Assembly (NCBI GenBank): GCA_030737835.1
Contig: CM060847.1
Location: forward strand, 5,608,484 to 5,672,483
Source of the DNA: Acorus gramineus
Lineage: Eukaryota; Streptophyta; Magnoliopsida; Acorales; Acoraceae
Length of the DNA: 64,000 nt
Reading direction: 5' to 3'
Shown here: one piece after another, positions 37,701-47,991 of the stretch
How the letters are laid out: each line of letters opens with the position of its first letter
How positions within the stretch are numbered: position 1 is the first letter of the stretch
The notes under the pieces: generated by a model
Told to the model about the DNA's origin: nothing
The model's input: the letters and a program-made list of their open reading frames with translations, nothing else
Databases searched by the model: none
Made by a program: the position numbers and the translations under genes

Positions 37701-40700
37701 ATTTCGATCTATGAAAGTTCAAGTTCCATTTACTGAGGCAACTTTGTCTGTAAGAGTTTTTTTTCCATTTTTGATTGCTATGAATTGCTGCTCTTTTACT
37801 TGTCCACTATTCTATTTTTTGTTGTAATGATATGTGCCTTTATGTGCAATTGATGCATGCAGACACCCATGAAGTGTTTTGACAGAGCAGCTGAGAAGTG
37901 TCATGTAGATTCATTATCCAGCGCAGTTGCATCATGTTCTTGGGGTAAACATGTTTCAATAGGAACAGGTGCATCTTTCCAGATCATGTGGAGCCAAAAA
38001 CAGGTAATTTTTTTTTCACAAATTGAACTTTGGATGATCATACTGAATTTCAGTTCTCATAAACATTTCTGCAGAACTTTCAGTTGTCTTTTGATATATT
38101 AGATGCGCATTCCAATTAAAGTCCTTGTTCTTCTTTTAGATGACGCCCATCCACGATGCTGGAAAAAATGTGTATGAATTCCTTCAGTTGGTAAGCACAG
38201 GTTCCAGCCAGAAAGATTTAAGAAGTTCATGTCTGGGTGTAGATGTTGATAATCTTGGAGAAATGGAAAACATGGACCCGAGTTTATCTCCTGAGCATGA
38301 CACTGATTTTGATAAGCCAACATTTGATGATAGTGCTGACTTTGGGTTACACACTAATGGTAGAACTCCAAATGGGAATGAAACAAATGGAAATTCTAAC
38401 TGGGACGATCTTGCTGGAATGCCCGATAAGTCAGATGATTGGCAAGAATGGGGTAATGGAAAGCAACACATTGAAGCCAAGTATAGTGCTCTATCCCATA
38501 CATCTCCAGGTAATCACGATGATGGTTGGACAGGATGGGGTGGTGAACCGCCGTTTGATACAGGTAGAAATGCACATCTAAAATCATCAGATAAGATAGA
38601 TGAATCAGATGGATGGAATAAGGACAAGCAACCTAATGTGGATGATGATAATATGCATAAAAAAACGTCAGTTTGGTCTAGCTGGGATGCCAAGCTGCAA
38701 GGGGGAGATTGTCGACCGACGTTTGGCAAGGTGGATGAGCCTGAACAATCACCTGTTCCAGATGCAAATTCATCGTGGAACAAATTGAAACCATCAAATG
38801 ATGCATCAGATGGATGGAACAAGGAGAAACAACCTAATGTGGATGATGATAAAGTGCATCAAAAATCGTCAGTTTGGTCTAGCTGGGATGCCAAGCTGCA
38901 AGGGGGAGATTGTCGACCGACGTTTGGCAAGGTGGATGAGCCAGAACAATCACCTGTTCCGGATGCAAATTCATCATGGAACAAATTGAAACCATCAAAT
39001 GATGCATCAGGTGGATGGAACAAGGAGAAGCAACCTAATGTGGATGATGCTGATATGCAACTCAAATCATCAGGTTGGTCTAGCTGGGATTCCAAGCTGC
39101 AAGGGCGTGATTGCCAACCGACGTTTGGCCAGGTGGACTGTGAGGTGCAAAGCAGATCGGATGCATGGGATGGACAGAGCTCAGAGAAAGACAAGAGGTC
39201 CTCAAGCAAGTGGAATTTAAACAAAGGCCAGAGTCAGCTTAAACAGCAGATGAGATCATCAGATCGTGGTTCTAATGCAGCTGACCAGGGCAACCTCAAA
39301 AATACTTCTTTGCCATTATGCTCAGATAATCAAAAGAATTGGAATACCAAAGGGATCTATACAGCAACTGGAAAACGCTTGGATTCCTTTACATGTGAAG
39401 AAGAAAATGTTCTTGATGATGTAGACAAGACCATGCATTCTATGAAAAGAATACTTCATCAATCCAGGTCTTGTTTCCATTATCCCTTTTTATTACATGT
39501 TTTATGTCTATATGTGAATTTTTTGTGATATCTTAGCAATATGATCTTCCATATTTCTTACATGCATGCATTCTGAGCAATCGGTGGACTTTTTTTTTTT
39601 TTTTGAATAATTGTCCCTTGACCTCTTTCAAGAAGGTGGGAGGTGCTTGCCGACTTAACCAAAGTTTGGTTCGCTTTGTTTGTTGCATTACTTACTGGTA
39701 GCACGTCTGTTGCATTTTATATTTTTCTTTGTCAGATTGCAATTCTTCTTTATTTATTCCTACACTGAATTAGTATTAATATAGTGATACAGTGTTAGTA
39801 TACTACATTGATTGAATATTTATCATATTGATGATATTGTAACCCCTTTTAAATTTTGAAATGACAACATTTTGGTGACTTGTGTAGGTTTTTCATTAAA
39901 CAGATGAATGAATCTTGTATGGTACTAATACAATTATAAATATTTATTGCTAGAGTGGATCTTTCCAAGTGGAATGTAATTCACCATAATATATAAACTG
40001 ATTTCATATGGAACTAATGTTGGTTTAGGTAACAAATGTTGAAGGATATGCTCACATGATATATTCTCAAGGTCTGATCTATGTTCTCTTCTGACAGAGT
40101 GAATGACTCAACAGGGAGTTGCTTTATGTCACTATGAAATGAGCACTAAAAATATCCAATTACAAGTTTACATATGTAAAATCTGAGGAATTCCTTCTAA
40201 TTGTTGGATTCCAGTGATCACTCACTGTATATATACTTCAGAATATTTCTTTCCATTACAAGCTTCCAACAATGTATAAAGCATGCCATTGTTTGGCTAG
40301 ATTTCAAGTGTTAGGTGTTTCTGTTCATACTATTCAGCTACTCCTAAGGATCAAGTAACAACAATAGGTATGCCATTTATATTGTTGGTTTTACACATAA
40401 GTTCACACTTGCACCATGAGCTGCACTGAGAAGGCAATGTTATACAAAGATGCTTGAAGGTGATCCATGATAGCATTTGTTTGAATGGCTGTGTCACCAT
40501 GTTATTGGAAAACTACAAAGGGAAAGTTGAAAAGTAAATTAGAAGTATACGTATAAGAGTGGACTGAGGACACAAGGAATGTTTTCAAATCAACCCCAAC
40601 TTGCCTTATTATAGGCTCATTCTCCAACGAATATGGATTCCCTCTGAATTTGAACTGTCAGCCTTAGGATGTGGACATATCGGTCTTGTAAGTAGCAAAC

Positions 40701-43700
40701 GATGCCTTCCCAGGTGTTCTCCAAGTAACACTTTTTGCCCCCCAAAAGTATCTCCTTTCTAGGATTCATATATCCCAGCACACTGATTGGGGAAGTAGTA
40801 ATTTGCACATTACCTCTTGTTCCCCTTCTTTCAGTTTGTTGAACCATACCAGCATATTTTTTATTGAATGAAAAGGGAGGGTTTTATCCAGTGCCATTCC
40901 CATTATGCCTTACTGAAGGAGCAAATGATGAACATGTGCTTCGTCATCATTTGAATCACAAGATAACTTGTCAGGAAACTGTCTGATAAGTAATCATCAT
41001 TGTTTGTTTGCCATTTATTTTGTTTTGTCCTCAGGATAGATGTTCCAGCTCCTTTGATTGGAGGTAAGGCTGTTATAGTGTTTACCCTCCCCCTCCCTGT
41101 AAGAGCTTTCATCTGTTAATTTTCAAATCACGGGCGGTAGGTTCTAATCTTTTGTTAAAAAATAAAAAAATATTCCTTGAGATGAAACGTAGATCTAGTG
41201 TTTAGTCTTCGATAAAAGTCAAAATATGCATTTCCCAAGTTTTTTATAAGAAGATGCAATTTCTTTCAAGTCTTAACTATTGTTTTTCTTTCTACGCAAG
41301 ATAAAATATGTATTATGTTTGTATAATAATATTTTCATTGTTCTAGCTTGTGATATTGATGAATTTTAGTTCAATCTAAACATCTGCAGTGATGGAGATC
41401 AACTTTCTCTTGAGGATCAGTCATTTATAATGGATAATGTTTTTGATTTCCATCCGGATAAGAATTCGAAAGTGAATGGCAGAATCAATTATATCATGGT
41501 ATGTGTCAACATATCTCACCTGTGCCAATTATACGCTCTTTTATGATTGTTTGCTTGATGTCCCATGTGGAATTGTGCATGATTTTCTTGATTTGGGTTT
41601 CTTATAGAAAAGTTTTGAGCAATCTGCATTTTGGTCCGTGGTTGCTTTTAAATATTTCCTTCTAGATATTAAAATGTGGAATGTTGAATAGTGTTTTTCA
41701 TTTGTTTCTTTGTATATTAGATTTAGATGACTCTTGAACAGCATTAGTTCACTTTATCTGCTTTACGCCATTGGTCCTATAACCTTGTAGTATACATGAA
41801 GCATATGGTTCGAGTGTAATTTATTCTTTAGCCTATCTGAGAATTATTCAGAGATAATTTCAGGAGAGTTCATACAATCATCAAATATGATTTATATTAG
41901 TTACTGTTTTGTCTTCCTATCATGTTACACATATCATCAAATGTGTTTTGTGTCTGACAACCCACATTTAAAGTGCTTCCATGGCTCCAATTTTTTACAT
42001 AGAAAATCCTTGTCATCTATGTTGCAGCCTTTATATTTCTTCATCATCTAATTTGTTGTTTGTTATCTGATTTTTTTCCCCATTGTCATAGTAACTATTT
42101 GTTGGAATGAACTGTAAAGCAAACAAGAAAGAGATTAAAGGGAATAAAAGGAAGAAAATAATAATACTTGAAATGGATCATATGATCATCATTGGTGTCA
42201 TAAATTAGTTTGTTTTGCTTTGTGTTCTTAGAGTACAGTATTGTTGTTGATTTAAAGAAAAAAGTAAGGATACTATTCTTACACAGAAAATAGGAGATTT
42301 TAAAAGTCATCAGACGATTTACTAGATTTGTTTTGTTCCTCTTCAACCATACATGATGGTTCTATTAGTGATGTGAATATTCCAATCCTTGCTAGGGATG
42401 AACAGAGTTATGTTAACCTGAAACTGATCCAGTACAGAACTGAAATTGGCCTGTTTCCAGGACTAGTAGTGGTAGTCTATTTGTCGTCAGATTTGGGGTC
42501 TAGGTCCTGAATTAGTTGGGTTATGGTACATAAGATCGGGATCCAGTCGTAACCAAATGGACCAAATTTAAATACTGGGTAGGAAGGTAATAAAATAAAA
42601 ACCTTGTCGACCCAGTTGGAACTTGATGCAAGCCAATTTTGGCAGCTTACTCGTGTTTTTTTTTTTTAATATATAAGGTGGGAGTAAGAGTTGAGTGAGA
42701 GTCTATCACCAAATATATATTAATCTGGGTGATCTCCAATAACAGGGATAACAGATGAGGGATCTGCTGACCCAAAATGAAATCAAGAAGAAAAAAACCA
42801 AAAGCCGCGGGGGGTCATACGAAACCTCACCCCACTAACAACATATCCTCCCTGGTAAAATACAGTCTTGGCCCCAATATGGTTAATGTCCTTATCTTTT
42901 ATAAATCTAGTAACAGACTCCTGCACATTCTCTAGGTAACGATTTCCCCTAATGAAAATCATATCATTCCTGGCCAATTAGGACTCCAACGTTCATCTGA
43001 GATGATAAGTCGGGAGACTTTAGCTGCCAGGCCAAGCCAGACCAGGCTTCTGTCATCATTTTTCCTTGTCCTCTTCACCTCCACTTTCTGGTCAGGGAGC
43101 TAAAGTTACTAATCATATTAGCAGTTTCTTAGAAGGTTTAGCAGGGCTACATGTCACCATTAAATGTTTGGTTGTCTCCTTGAAATTATGCAAGGCAATT
43201 TAACTCTGTAGGATCTGAATGAGGATCCTGTTCTGGTAGACCTTTAAAAAAAAGTGAACTTTAATTGGAGCTTTAGCACTCTTGATCTCTTTAGCCTTGT
43301 ATGCTCTACAGCTATGGGAATGGTTAGCCCCTCCAATCACATCCCCATCCCCACTAACCAAAAAAAAAACAATTTGGTTAGTGGGGAGAATAGGGGAGGG
43401 GTAGGAGAGAGAGTACGAGGAAGAGACAGGAGGGTAGAGGAGGCGGAGGAAGGTGGCCGCAGCAGAGGGGGTGTCGGCCACCCTCACATAGTTCTCCATA
43501 GTTTCATCATTCCAAGAAACTAAGATGTATGAACTCTAGTGAGAGATACTCTGAACCATGATTCCTGTATGACATATGATACAAGATTGACATAGTTGAC
43601 TGTATCCTGGATCCTGTTTTACGGTATCATCTTGATCTTTCAGAATCTGCAAGAACCAAGTTTAAAGCCTCCTTTACCGAGAAACCTAGATGTATATATT

Positions 43701-44297
43701 AGGCCTAGTGATTTTCAGTCTGTGGCAGGACACCAGTGTTGCTAAGGTTTTTATCAGATTATGGACATTGTGTGAATATAGCACATAATGACATGGGTAA
43801 GTAAGTGAAGTTAGAAGTGTAAATAGGCAAGTGACAAACTTGCCCGGGGGGGAGTGGGGGGGTTACAAACACACACACACACATCTCATGTTTATCTACC
43901 AACTTAATTAGATTGCCATCTCTCTTTAATATTGAGCCATGGTGCGGTTTGAAGCGCTTATTCGTTTATTTGTTGGAAATCGATTGGGTGGTAAGCTTTC
44001 AATGTTATATGAATTTATAGAGAGAGGCAGATGAGGCTGTCATTGACTGATGTTCTACATATCTCTGGTGGTTAAAAACAGGTTAACAAGCATAATGAAT
44101 TTCAAGATTCAAGATGTTTTTATGTTGTGTCAGAGGATGGATCCAGCGCTGATTTCTCCTACCACAAGTGTATGGAGAACTATGTGAAACAGAAATACCC
44201 GGAGGTAGCGGAGAGTTTCATTGGGAAGTATTTCAGGAAGCGTCGGATGGAGGCGGCTCTCTCTGCCTCAACTGAGGATGGGGTAGAACAGCGGTAG
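18655..44297 (+). CDS. NRPE1: DNA-directed RNA polymerase V largest subunit (NRPE1), 18 coding exons, intact
   Basis: Catalytic subunit of nuclear Pol V, which makes scaffold RNAs for AGO4-guided DNA methylation. Exons: 18655-18738, 19298-19424, 19525-19640, 21170-21226, 24571-24738, 25289-25447, 25549-25704, 25820-27547, 27660-27835, 30971-31046, 31142-31272, 32748-32917, 33599-33873, 37579-37749, 37863-38003, 38140-39467, 41390-41498, 44082-44297. All introns are GT-AG and phases match throughout, giving 1,795 residues with no internal stop; Arabidopsis NRPE1 is somewhat longer. MEEDLFWPHVLDG opens the protein. N-terminal zinc ligands are CESCGAAELGKCEGH, CLKC and CFHC. The metal-A motif DFDGD lies at residues 454-458, and GEPVGVLAATAISNPAYKA at about 831. 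Residues 1402-1590 are WG/GW-rich repeats (the AGO hook), and a DeCL domain runs from about 1662 to 1775. The AGO hook plus DeCL identifies Pol V rather than Pol IV. The tail ends ASTEDGVEQR with no long QS-rich extension, unlike Arabidopsis. Confidence 0.95.
20280..21010 (-). mobile_element. LINE 3' fragment in NRPE1 intron 3
   Basis: Minus-strand sequence here aligns block by block with the LINE piece at 22.86-23.48 kb in intron 4: shared text includes CCAAATACTCCAACA and GAACCATCTCCAC. Broken frames in both read LEYLDxRNxxIF, like the C-terminal end of plant L1 ORF2. It follows a G run at about 20262-20272. Ends are uncertain. Confidence 0.45.
21201..21480 (+). repeat. 139-bp tandem duplication covering the 3' half of NRPE1 exon 4
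   Basis: Copy 1 (21201-21339) starts inside exon 4 at CAACTACTACTTGTTTCCAT and runs through its donor into the intron. Copy 2 starts at 21340 with the same words and again carries TTCCATTGCCCGGTATGA, a copied donor. No acceptor AG sits before copy 2, so it is probably an intronic exon relic. Confidence 0.9.
22862..23480 (-). mobile_element. 5'-truncated LINE in NRPE1 intron 4
   Basis: The minus strand ends in an A run (seen as T at about 22860-22870), preceded by broken ORF2-like text (LEYLDTRNEQIF). It is related to the copy in intron 3. The 5' end is uncertain and no target duplication was resolved. Confidence 0.5.
24380..24530 (-). mobile_element. Short LINE-like 3' insertion with target duplication, NRPE1 intron 4
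   Basis: The minus strand reads GGTTTTGCTTGTGGG at its start and ends TAATATAAAGTTGCTTGCCC then ATCTC and a poly-A of about 14. It is flanked by near-identical CTTTTCTCTATTGATTTT (24363-24380) and CTTTTCTTTATTGATTTT (24531-24548), a target-site duplication with one mismatch. It ends about 20 bases before the acceptor of exon 5. Confidence 0.75.
24880..25025 (+). mobile_element. LINE-like 3' tail in NRPE1 intron 5
   Basis: The plus strand reads TTTAAGGCTTTGTACCCC, TTTAATGGAATGTGGTG and AGGTTCC, then an A run at about 25017-25024: the usual plant LINE 3' UTR form. There is no coding part. Confidence 0.4.
28317..28576. mobile_element. MITE in NRPE1 intron 9
   Basis: Ends are imperfect inverted repeats: GGCTAGTTTTGCAAGTGGAT on the left and CTTATCCCCTAGTCAAACTAG on the right (the latter about 28550-28576). 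The same end style (TTAGTTTGACAAG, ATCCC) occurs in elements at 49.7-50.54 kb. There is no coding capacity. Confidence 0.45.
28577..28765 (+). mobile_element. LINE-like 3' tail in NRPE1 intron 9
   Basis: The stretch GGTATGCCCCGATTTGGTGG, then CTTTTTACTTTTC and CATTTTTATAAATAAATGATC, ends in an A run of about 18 (28735-28752) followed by AAAAG repeats. It is a plus-strand poly-A retroelement tail. A second, weaker tail of the same kind (TTATTAATATATTTGGTGAAC) lies at about 28920-29115. Confidence 0.4.
31736..31920 (-). mobile_element. tRNA-derived SINE in NRPE1 intron 11
   Basis: On the minus strand a Pol III box A-like TGGTAAAGCAATA is followed by a box B-like GGGTTCACTCC. The element then runs through CGAAGCCCCCCGGGATTAGC and CTGGGTTCCTCGTC to a poly-A (T run at about 31738-31748 on the plus strand). 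About 185 bp fits a plant SINE. No clean target duplication was seen. Confidence 0.6.
32921..33115 (+). repeat. 97-bp tandem duplication in NRPE1 intron 12
   Basis: ACTCTATAAAGCC begins at 32921 and again at 33018, and the copies match through GAGCTATTGTGTGTCCA and TTGGTACA. The first copy starts three bases into the intron, just after the exon 12 donor GT. Confidence 0.9.
33116..33450 (-). mobile_element. Solo-LTR-like fossil in NRPE1 intron 12
   Basis: A GC-richer block in an AT-rich intron begins on the minus strand TGTCACACCCTCACATG and ends CATCCTAACA, the TG..CA form of an LTR, about 335 bp. No flanking duplication was found and no internal region is present. The long frames on both strands are chance results of its composition. 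Family unknown. Confidence 0.35.
34813..35058. mobile_element. MITE-like element in NRPE1 intron 13, related to the next one
   Basis: It shares GATAGCTATACT, TTTCTGTTTGGTTGT and GGGAAAC words, in order, with the element at 35446-35996. It ends near CCACTACCCAAACAGGCC. No coding capacity. Ends are approximate. Confidence 0.45.
35446..35996. mobile_element. MITE with CCCCCGTTTGGGGTG inverted ends, NRPE1 intron 13
   Basis: The left end CCCCCCCGTTTGGGGTG and right end CACCCCAAACGGGGGG are inverted repeats of about 15 bp. Both sides carry TAA (35443-35445 and 35997-35999), which fits a 3-bp target duplication of the PIF/Harbinger type. It is about 550 bp with no coding capacity. Confidence 0.65.
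36198..36374. repeat. 88-bp tandem duplication in NRPE1 intron 13
   Basis: GGGTATCACGGATCCTCAGC starts near 36197 and again near 36286. Both copies run through AGGAATAACTTT, GTGCTTTTTAGT, GAGAAAAAGGTCGCCCGG and ATCATTTGTGC with only a few differences. Confidence 0.9.
36375..37028 (+). mobile_element. LINE 3' portion in NRPE1 intron 13
   Basis: About 36766-36860 reads PYFESIWDRAVRFIKDSA and LSMLCREGIGN, the C-terminal end of a plant LINE ORF2. The 3' UTR follows (TAGTACTCCAATTTAG, GGTGGTAGGATTCC) with a short A run at 37021-37027. It is 5' truncated. Confidence 0.55.
38608..39180 (+). repeat. Three in-frame 201-bp repeats in NRPE1 exon 16 (AGO hook)
   Basis: Units begin at 38608, 38809 and 39010 at an exact period of 201 bp (67 residues). 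Each opens DGWNKxKQPNVDD or GGWNKEKQPNVDD, then WSSWDxKLQG, PTFGxVD, and in the first two SSWNKLKPSNDAS. Units 1 and 2 are nearly identical at both DNA and protein level, so that duplication is recent; unit 3 diverges after its first half. Further WG/GW dipeptides lie just before (DWQEWGNG, GWTGWGGE). Such tryptophan-glycine pairs bind the Argonaute PIWI pocket. Confidence 0.95.
42657..43150 (-). mobile_element. LINE 3' portion in NRPE1 intron 17
   Basis: The minus strand reads ARNDMIFIRGNRYLENVQES and VTRFIKDKD, like the end of plant LINE ORF2 ('RN.mIF.g'). It then runs to an A tail (T run at about 42657-42669 on the plus strand). The 5' end is uncertain. Confidence 0.55.
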
Positions 44298-44530
44298 CCT
44301 TTTTTGTTGTAAAGCTGATCCTTTTTTGGCACCGGACATCGATCCCCTTTTTGCCCATTCATTCGCAACATCTTTTCACCTTTTTTAATGTGTACAGTCC
44401 CTCCCTTTTCAAGTGTCGCCTGTTTCACCCCCCTCTCCTCTCCCGGTTGGGTGTTGAGAGAGGCTTGTTTACTATTATATCATTATTATTATTATTGTTA
44501 TACATCATCATGTACTAAATACTGAGGCTC
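44298..44530 (+). other. NRPE1 3' UTR and downstream
   Basis: After the TAG at 44295-44297 comes a T-rich stretch with TTGTAAAGC and (TTA)n near 44480. No standard AATAAA is present; cleavage probably lies near 44510-44530, which is inferred only. Confidence 0.4.
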
Positions 44531-44783
44531 AAGGGGATTTAACAGTGACTTGGTTGGGGTCGTTTCTGACCCAGGAGGGCCGTTCATCCCATGACACAAA
44601 CGACCACCACCGGATTCCAAATTTTCCATTTTTTAACTTCTCTTAGATCTTGTTTAACTGAATTATTATATATCATCTCAACTTTTGAGGACTAGTATCC
44701 TAATTTCATCATCACAAATGAGATAAATCGTCTTTTCATCAACTTCTATCTTTATTTCTTTATTCTTCACTTTGTGAAACTAG

Positions 44784-45020
44784 GATTTTTTCTTCTTCTT
44801 CGGTACAGAGGCCCGGACTGGGCGACACAACAGAGTCCCAACTACATAAACTAGACCAAACATAGCCACCGCTTAACAATTGTGGCCCTTACCACTATCA
44901 GACCAGCCAACTAGGCTGTACATTCTTCTTTTTTTTCCACCTTGCGACGAGCAAGGATTGAACACGGGTGAGAGGCCCCAAAGGGGCAGGCGTCCACCAC
45001 AGATAAGTCGACGAATCCCA
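44784..45020 (-). mobile_element. SINE-like pieces, possibly nested
   Basis: The minus strand shows GTGGTGGACGCCTGCCCC and CCGTGTTCAATCCTTGC (box B-like), then an A run. A second head-like GTTGGCTGGTCTGATAGTGG and AAGGG (box A-like) follows, ending in a purine tail. This suggests two SINE fragments in a row. Confidence 0.4.
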
Positions 45021-45408
45021 TCTTAGGGTAATATGCGTTTAGACCCTATGAAGTTTTCTAGATCTATGGAAACCTCTTATAATTTAAATACATGCAATTA
45101 CATTCTTTGCAATTTGATTTTCTATTAAAATGAGATAAAAGTATGATTTTACTATTTTAAGTAAATCTTTATCATGTTTTTACTTCTTTTTTTTGTGGAT
45201 TGTTTTCACTTTTTAATTAATTATTATGTGATTTAATTCTCACAAAAATGCATCCATATGTATTTGAAGAATTAATTATTGTATAAGAATTAATTATTCA
45301 TAAAGATCTCTAGAATTAATTAATTGATTTTTTCTATGGATATTTAGATAGTTAGGTGTAAAAGAGTAATTTTAAATTATTTTTGTCATGTCTTAATGAA
45401 AAAATATA

Positions 45409-46316
45409 GGGTGAATTGTCCAAATACCCCTGGACTGACTCCTTTATTTTTTCTATGCCCTTGGACTTTTTGAATTTTTTTTTTACCCCTGCAGTGTTGT
45501 TCTATTTTTTTTACCCCCAATTTTTCATAATACCTAAACTACCCCTTACAGACAGAGTTATAAATATACATAAATACAATGTAATGCATACAAAAATTAT
45601 ACACATAATTATAGATATTTAATAGTTACCTACATATAGCATTCAACGTACATAAATATGTTTAAACACATGGTGCCATCATAACTGTGGAATCTATTAC
45701 TTTTAAAATACTGTTTAAATCTTTTCTCTATGTACCCAAATCTTAAAAGTGCCAGAAAAAACCTAAAAAGAGAGTCCTCAAAAAAAAAATTAAAAGGGCT
45801 GGGCATACCAATATAAGGCTTCACAACAAGAACAACCACATCAATGCTATCACCGCCTACTCCAAACATCAAACCAAAAACCCCTCATTCACTCTTAGAT
45901 CATTTCACAAACCCAACACACATGTAGGCAAAAGTCCTCCCTTTTTTTATTGATAGATGGAAACACATAAAGAGAGGAATTGATCGATTGATTACGTGTG
46001 AGTTGGATTCCAGGACGATGACGTCGAAGGAGGTGAAGGCGTCACGGCGGTCAGAGCTTGGGTCAGCGATGCGATGTGGCAAGGATGAGGGGCAGAAGTG
46101 ATTTACGGAGAGAGGGTTTTGGGGCGGAAGTTACAAAGATTTTGAGGGGGGGGGATAAAAGTGGAGGGGGTAGTTTAGGAAACAAAATGTGATGTGAGGG
46201 ATGAGGGGCAAAAAAAAAAAGGAGAGTTCTGTAGGGGTAACAAAAAAATTTTAAAAAAGTTTAGGGGCATAGAAAAAATAAAAGAGTCGGTCCAGGGGTA
46301 TTTAGACAATTCACCC
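45409..46316. mobile_element. Pack-MULE-like non-autonomous element with 9-bp target duplication
   Basis: Terminal inverted repeats of about 100 bp (left start GGGTGAATTGTCCAAATACC, right end matching in reverse complement with few changes) enclose 908 bp. Both sides carry the same 9 bases, AAAAATATA (45400-45408 and 46317-46325), the Mutator-type duplication length. The middle is GC-richer and has two minus-strand frames (45900-46082 with HRIADPSSDRRDAFTSFD; 45630-45872 with VGGDSIDVVVLVVKPYIG) that look more like captured gene pieces than transposon. The source gene is not recognised. There is no transposase. Confidence 0.85.
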
Positions 46317-46329
46317 AAAAATATAACGG

Positions 46330-47990
46330 CAAAGGTGTAAGTATATGTTTTTAAACTTTAGAGGGTGTTTCTATAGATTTTGAAAACTTGAGGGGTTCAA
46401 GCATCTTACCTCCCCATTGCTTGCAATTCTGTAATTGATATCGTGAGGTGTGCAATCGAATATCATTAAATGGGAGCCAAAACATGACTGATTGTTAAAG
46501 AGAGAATCATAATCAGAAAGTTTAAATACATCCAGTCCCCTAACAAATGTTCGATCGACTCCTCAAATCACCTCCACCAACCATCTCGCCTCCATTTTTA
46601 TTTTATTTTTTCAAAAAAGGTGTTCCTTAGAATTTGATCATTTGATCTCTTTCACAAATGTAAAAAGTATTTGTCAATTTAACTAGAGTTTTGTTCACAT
46701 CTCGCCTCATTCGTTTGGGAAGAAGAATGTAAAAACAAACATGTTTTTTACTTTCTCGGGGTCAAATCTGGTCTTTTACAGGGTAAAAAATACAAATGGA
46801 GGATTAACTCAGGAGCTTATTTGCATAATTCTTCTAAATCACATGGGATTATATGGATATTCCAATTTTAGAGGGAAGATATATGGGGGCATTTGTTACG
46901 GGTGGTTGGATGCATTTTACCAATTTAAGAGTTCTTACCCAAATATAGCCTCCGATTTCGAACTCTGTTTGTACTTTGAAACCGGGGAGTCGTAATCCTG
47001 GAACTAGAAGAGGCGTACTTGCATGATCATGTGAATTCATGAATACTTGCAGAAATACTTTCGCATGTCATTTCATTATTACGGATTAACACAATTTTTT
47101 CATGGAAAATACTACACTCAATCATTTTTTCAGTCTAAAACATAGACCACATGTGTTTTTATTTTTTTTAACAATAAGGATTTTTAAACCCCAAATTTTA
47201 GGCACCATCAAAAGCCCCATGAGTTGATACATGTACAATACTCATTATATCCTTGTATTGTATTTTTACTATTATTGCTCCCCATATTTTGAGGAGGTGG
47301 TTATAATTTAAAATGATTGCATCAATCCCATTTGTTCTTTAAATTTTTTATTGTTTGATATTATAACCATTTCTTTGAATTCTTTAAAATCAGATTTATT
47401 TTTGTTTATATTCTATCATATTATAACCATTTTTTAAAAAACCACATGGACTTATATATAGATTAAAAAAACAGGTATATGCAATTTTTAATTTTTTATA
47501 TATAATATATTGTTCATATATTTTTTGGTTTTAAAAAAATAACATATTTGATAATCATTTGAAAAAAAATATTTTATCTATTTATAATATTATTATCTTT
47601 TAATATAAATAATTGGCACATATACAAACAATTTCACATATGTGAGACAAACAGAATATGTGTGTAAATGATAACACAACATGACAACATACAAACATAT
47701 GTAAACAATATACAAAGTTTTCATGTACGTGCAATGTAAAATTTACATGTGTAAAAAAAACACGTACAAATAATCACTACATCTAAACGTTCCTTTAATG
47801 TAAATTATTGTTCTATTTTCAAAAGAAAAGCTTATGCTTTTGATAAATATATGATAAAAATAAAAAATATTTAAAAGTTTTATAGAATTTGTTTTTTAAA
47901 TGCATCACCTGTAAAAATAAATGGAGCCGCTAATCACGGTGCTAAAAGAAAAAAAAATTAAGAAAAAAACCATAAGAGTGGGAAAAATAT
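46330..47990. other. AT-rich intergenic DNA, no gene seen
   Basis: The 84-residue frame at 46741-46995 has no recognised relative. The stretch near 47205-47260 (AAAAGCCCCATGAGTTGATA) resembles text near 12465 (AGGTCCCATGAGATGATAC), perhaps ends of one repeat family. The rest is TA-rich. Confidence 0.45.
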
Positions 47991-47991
47991 T

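Noticed and set aside
38514-39224. Other-frame ORFs in NRPE1 exon 16
   Set aside because: They are shadows of the in-frame 201-bp repeats.
18655-44297. Identification as NRPD1 (Pol IV) or NRPB1 (Pol II)
   Set aside because: There is no heptad CTD. The WG/GW repeat region and close N-terminal match fit NRPE1; NRPD1 has a DeCL domain but lacks the AGO-hook array.
46741-46995. 84-residue plus-strand frame
   Set aside because: No recognised family, no gene context, and neighbouring DNA is AT-rich repeat-like.
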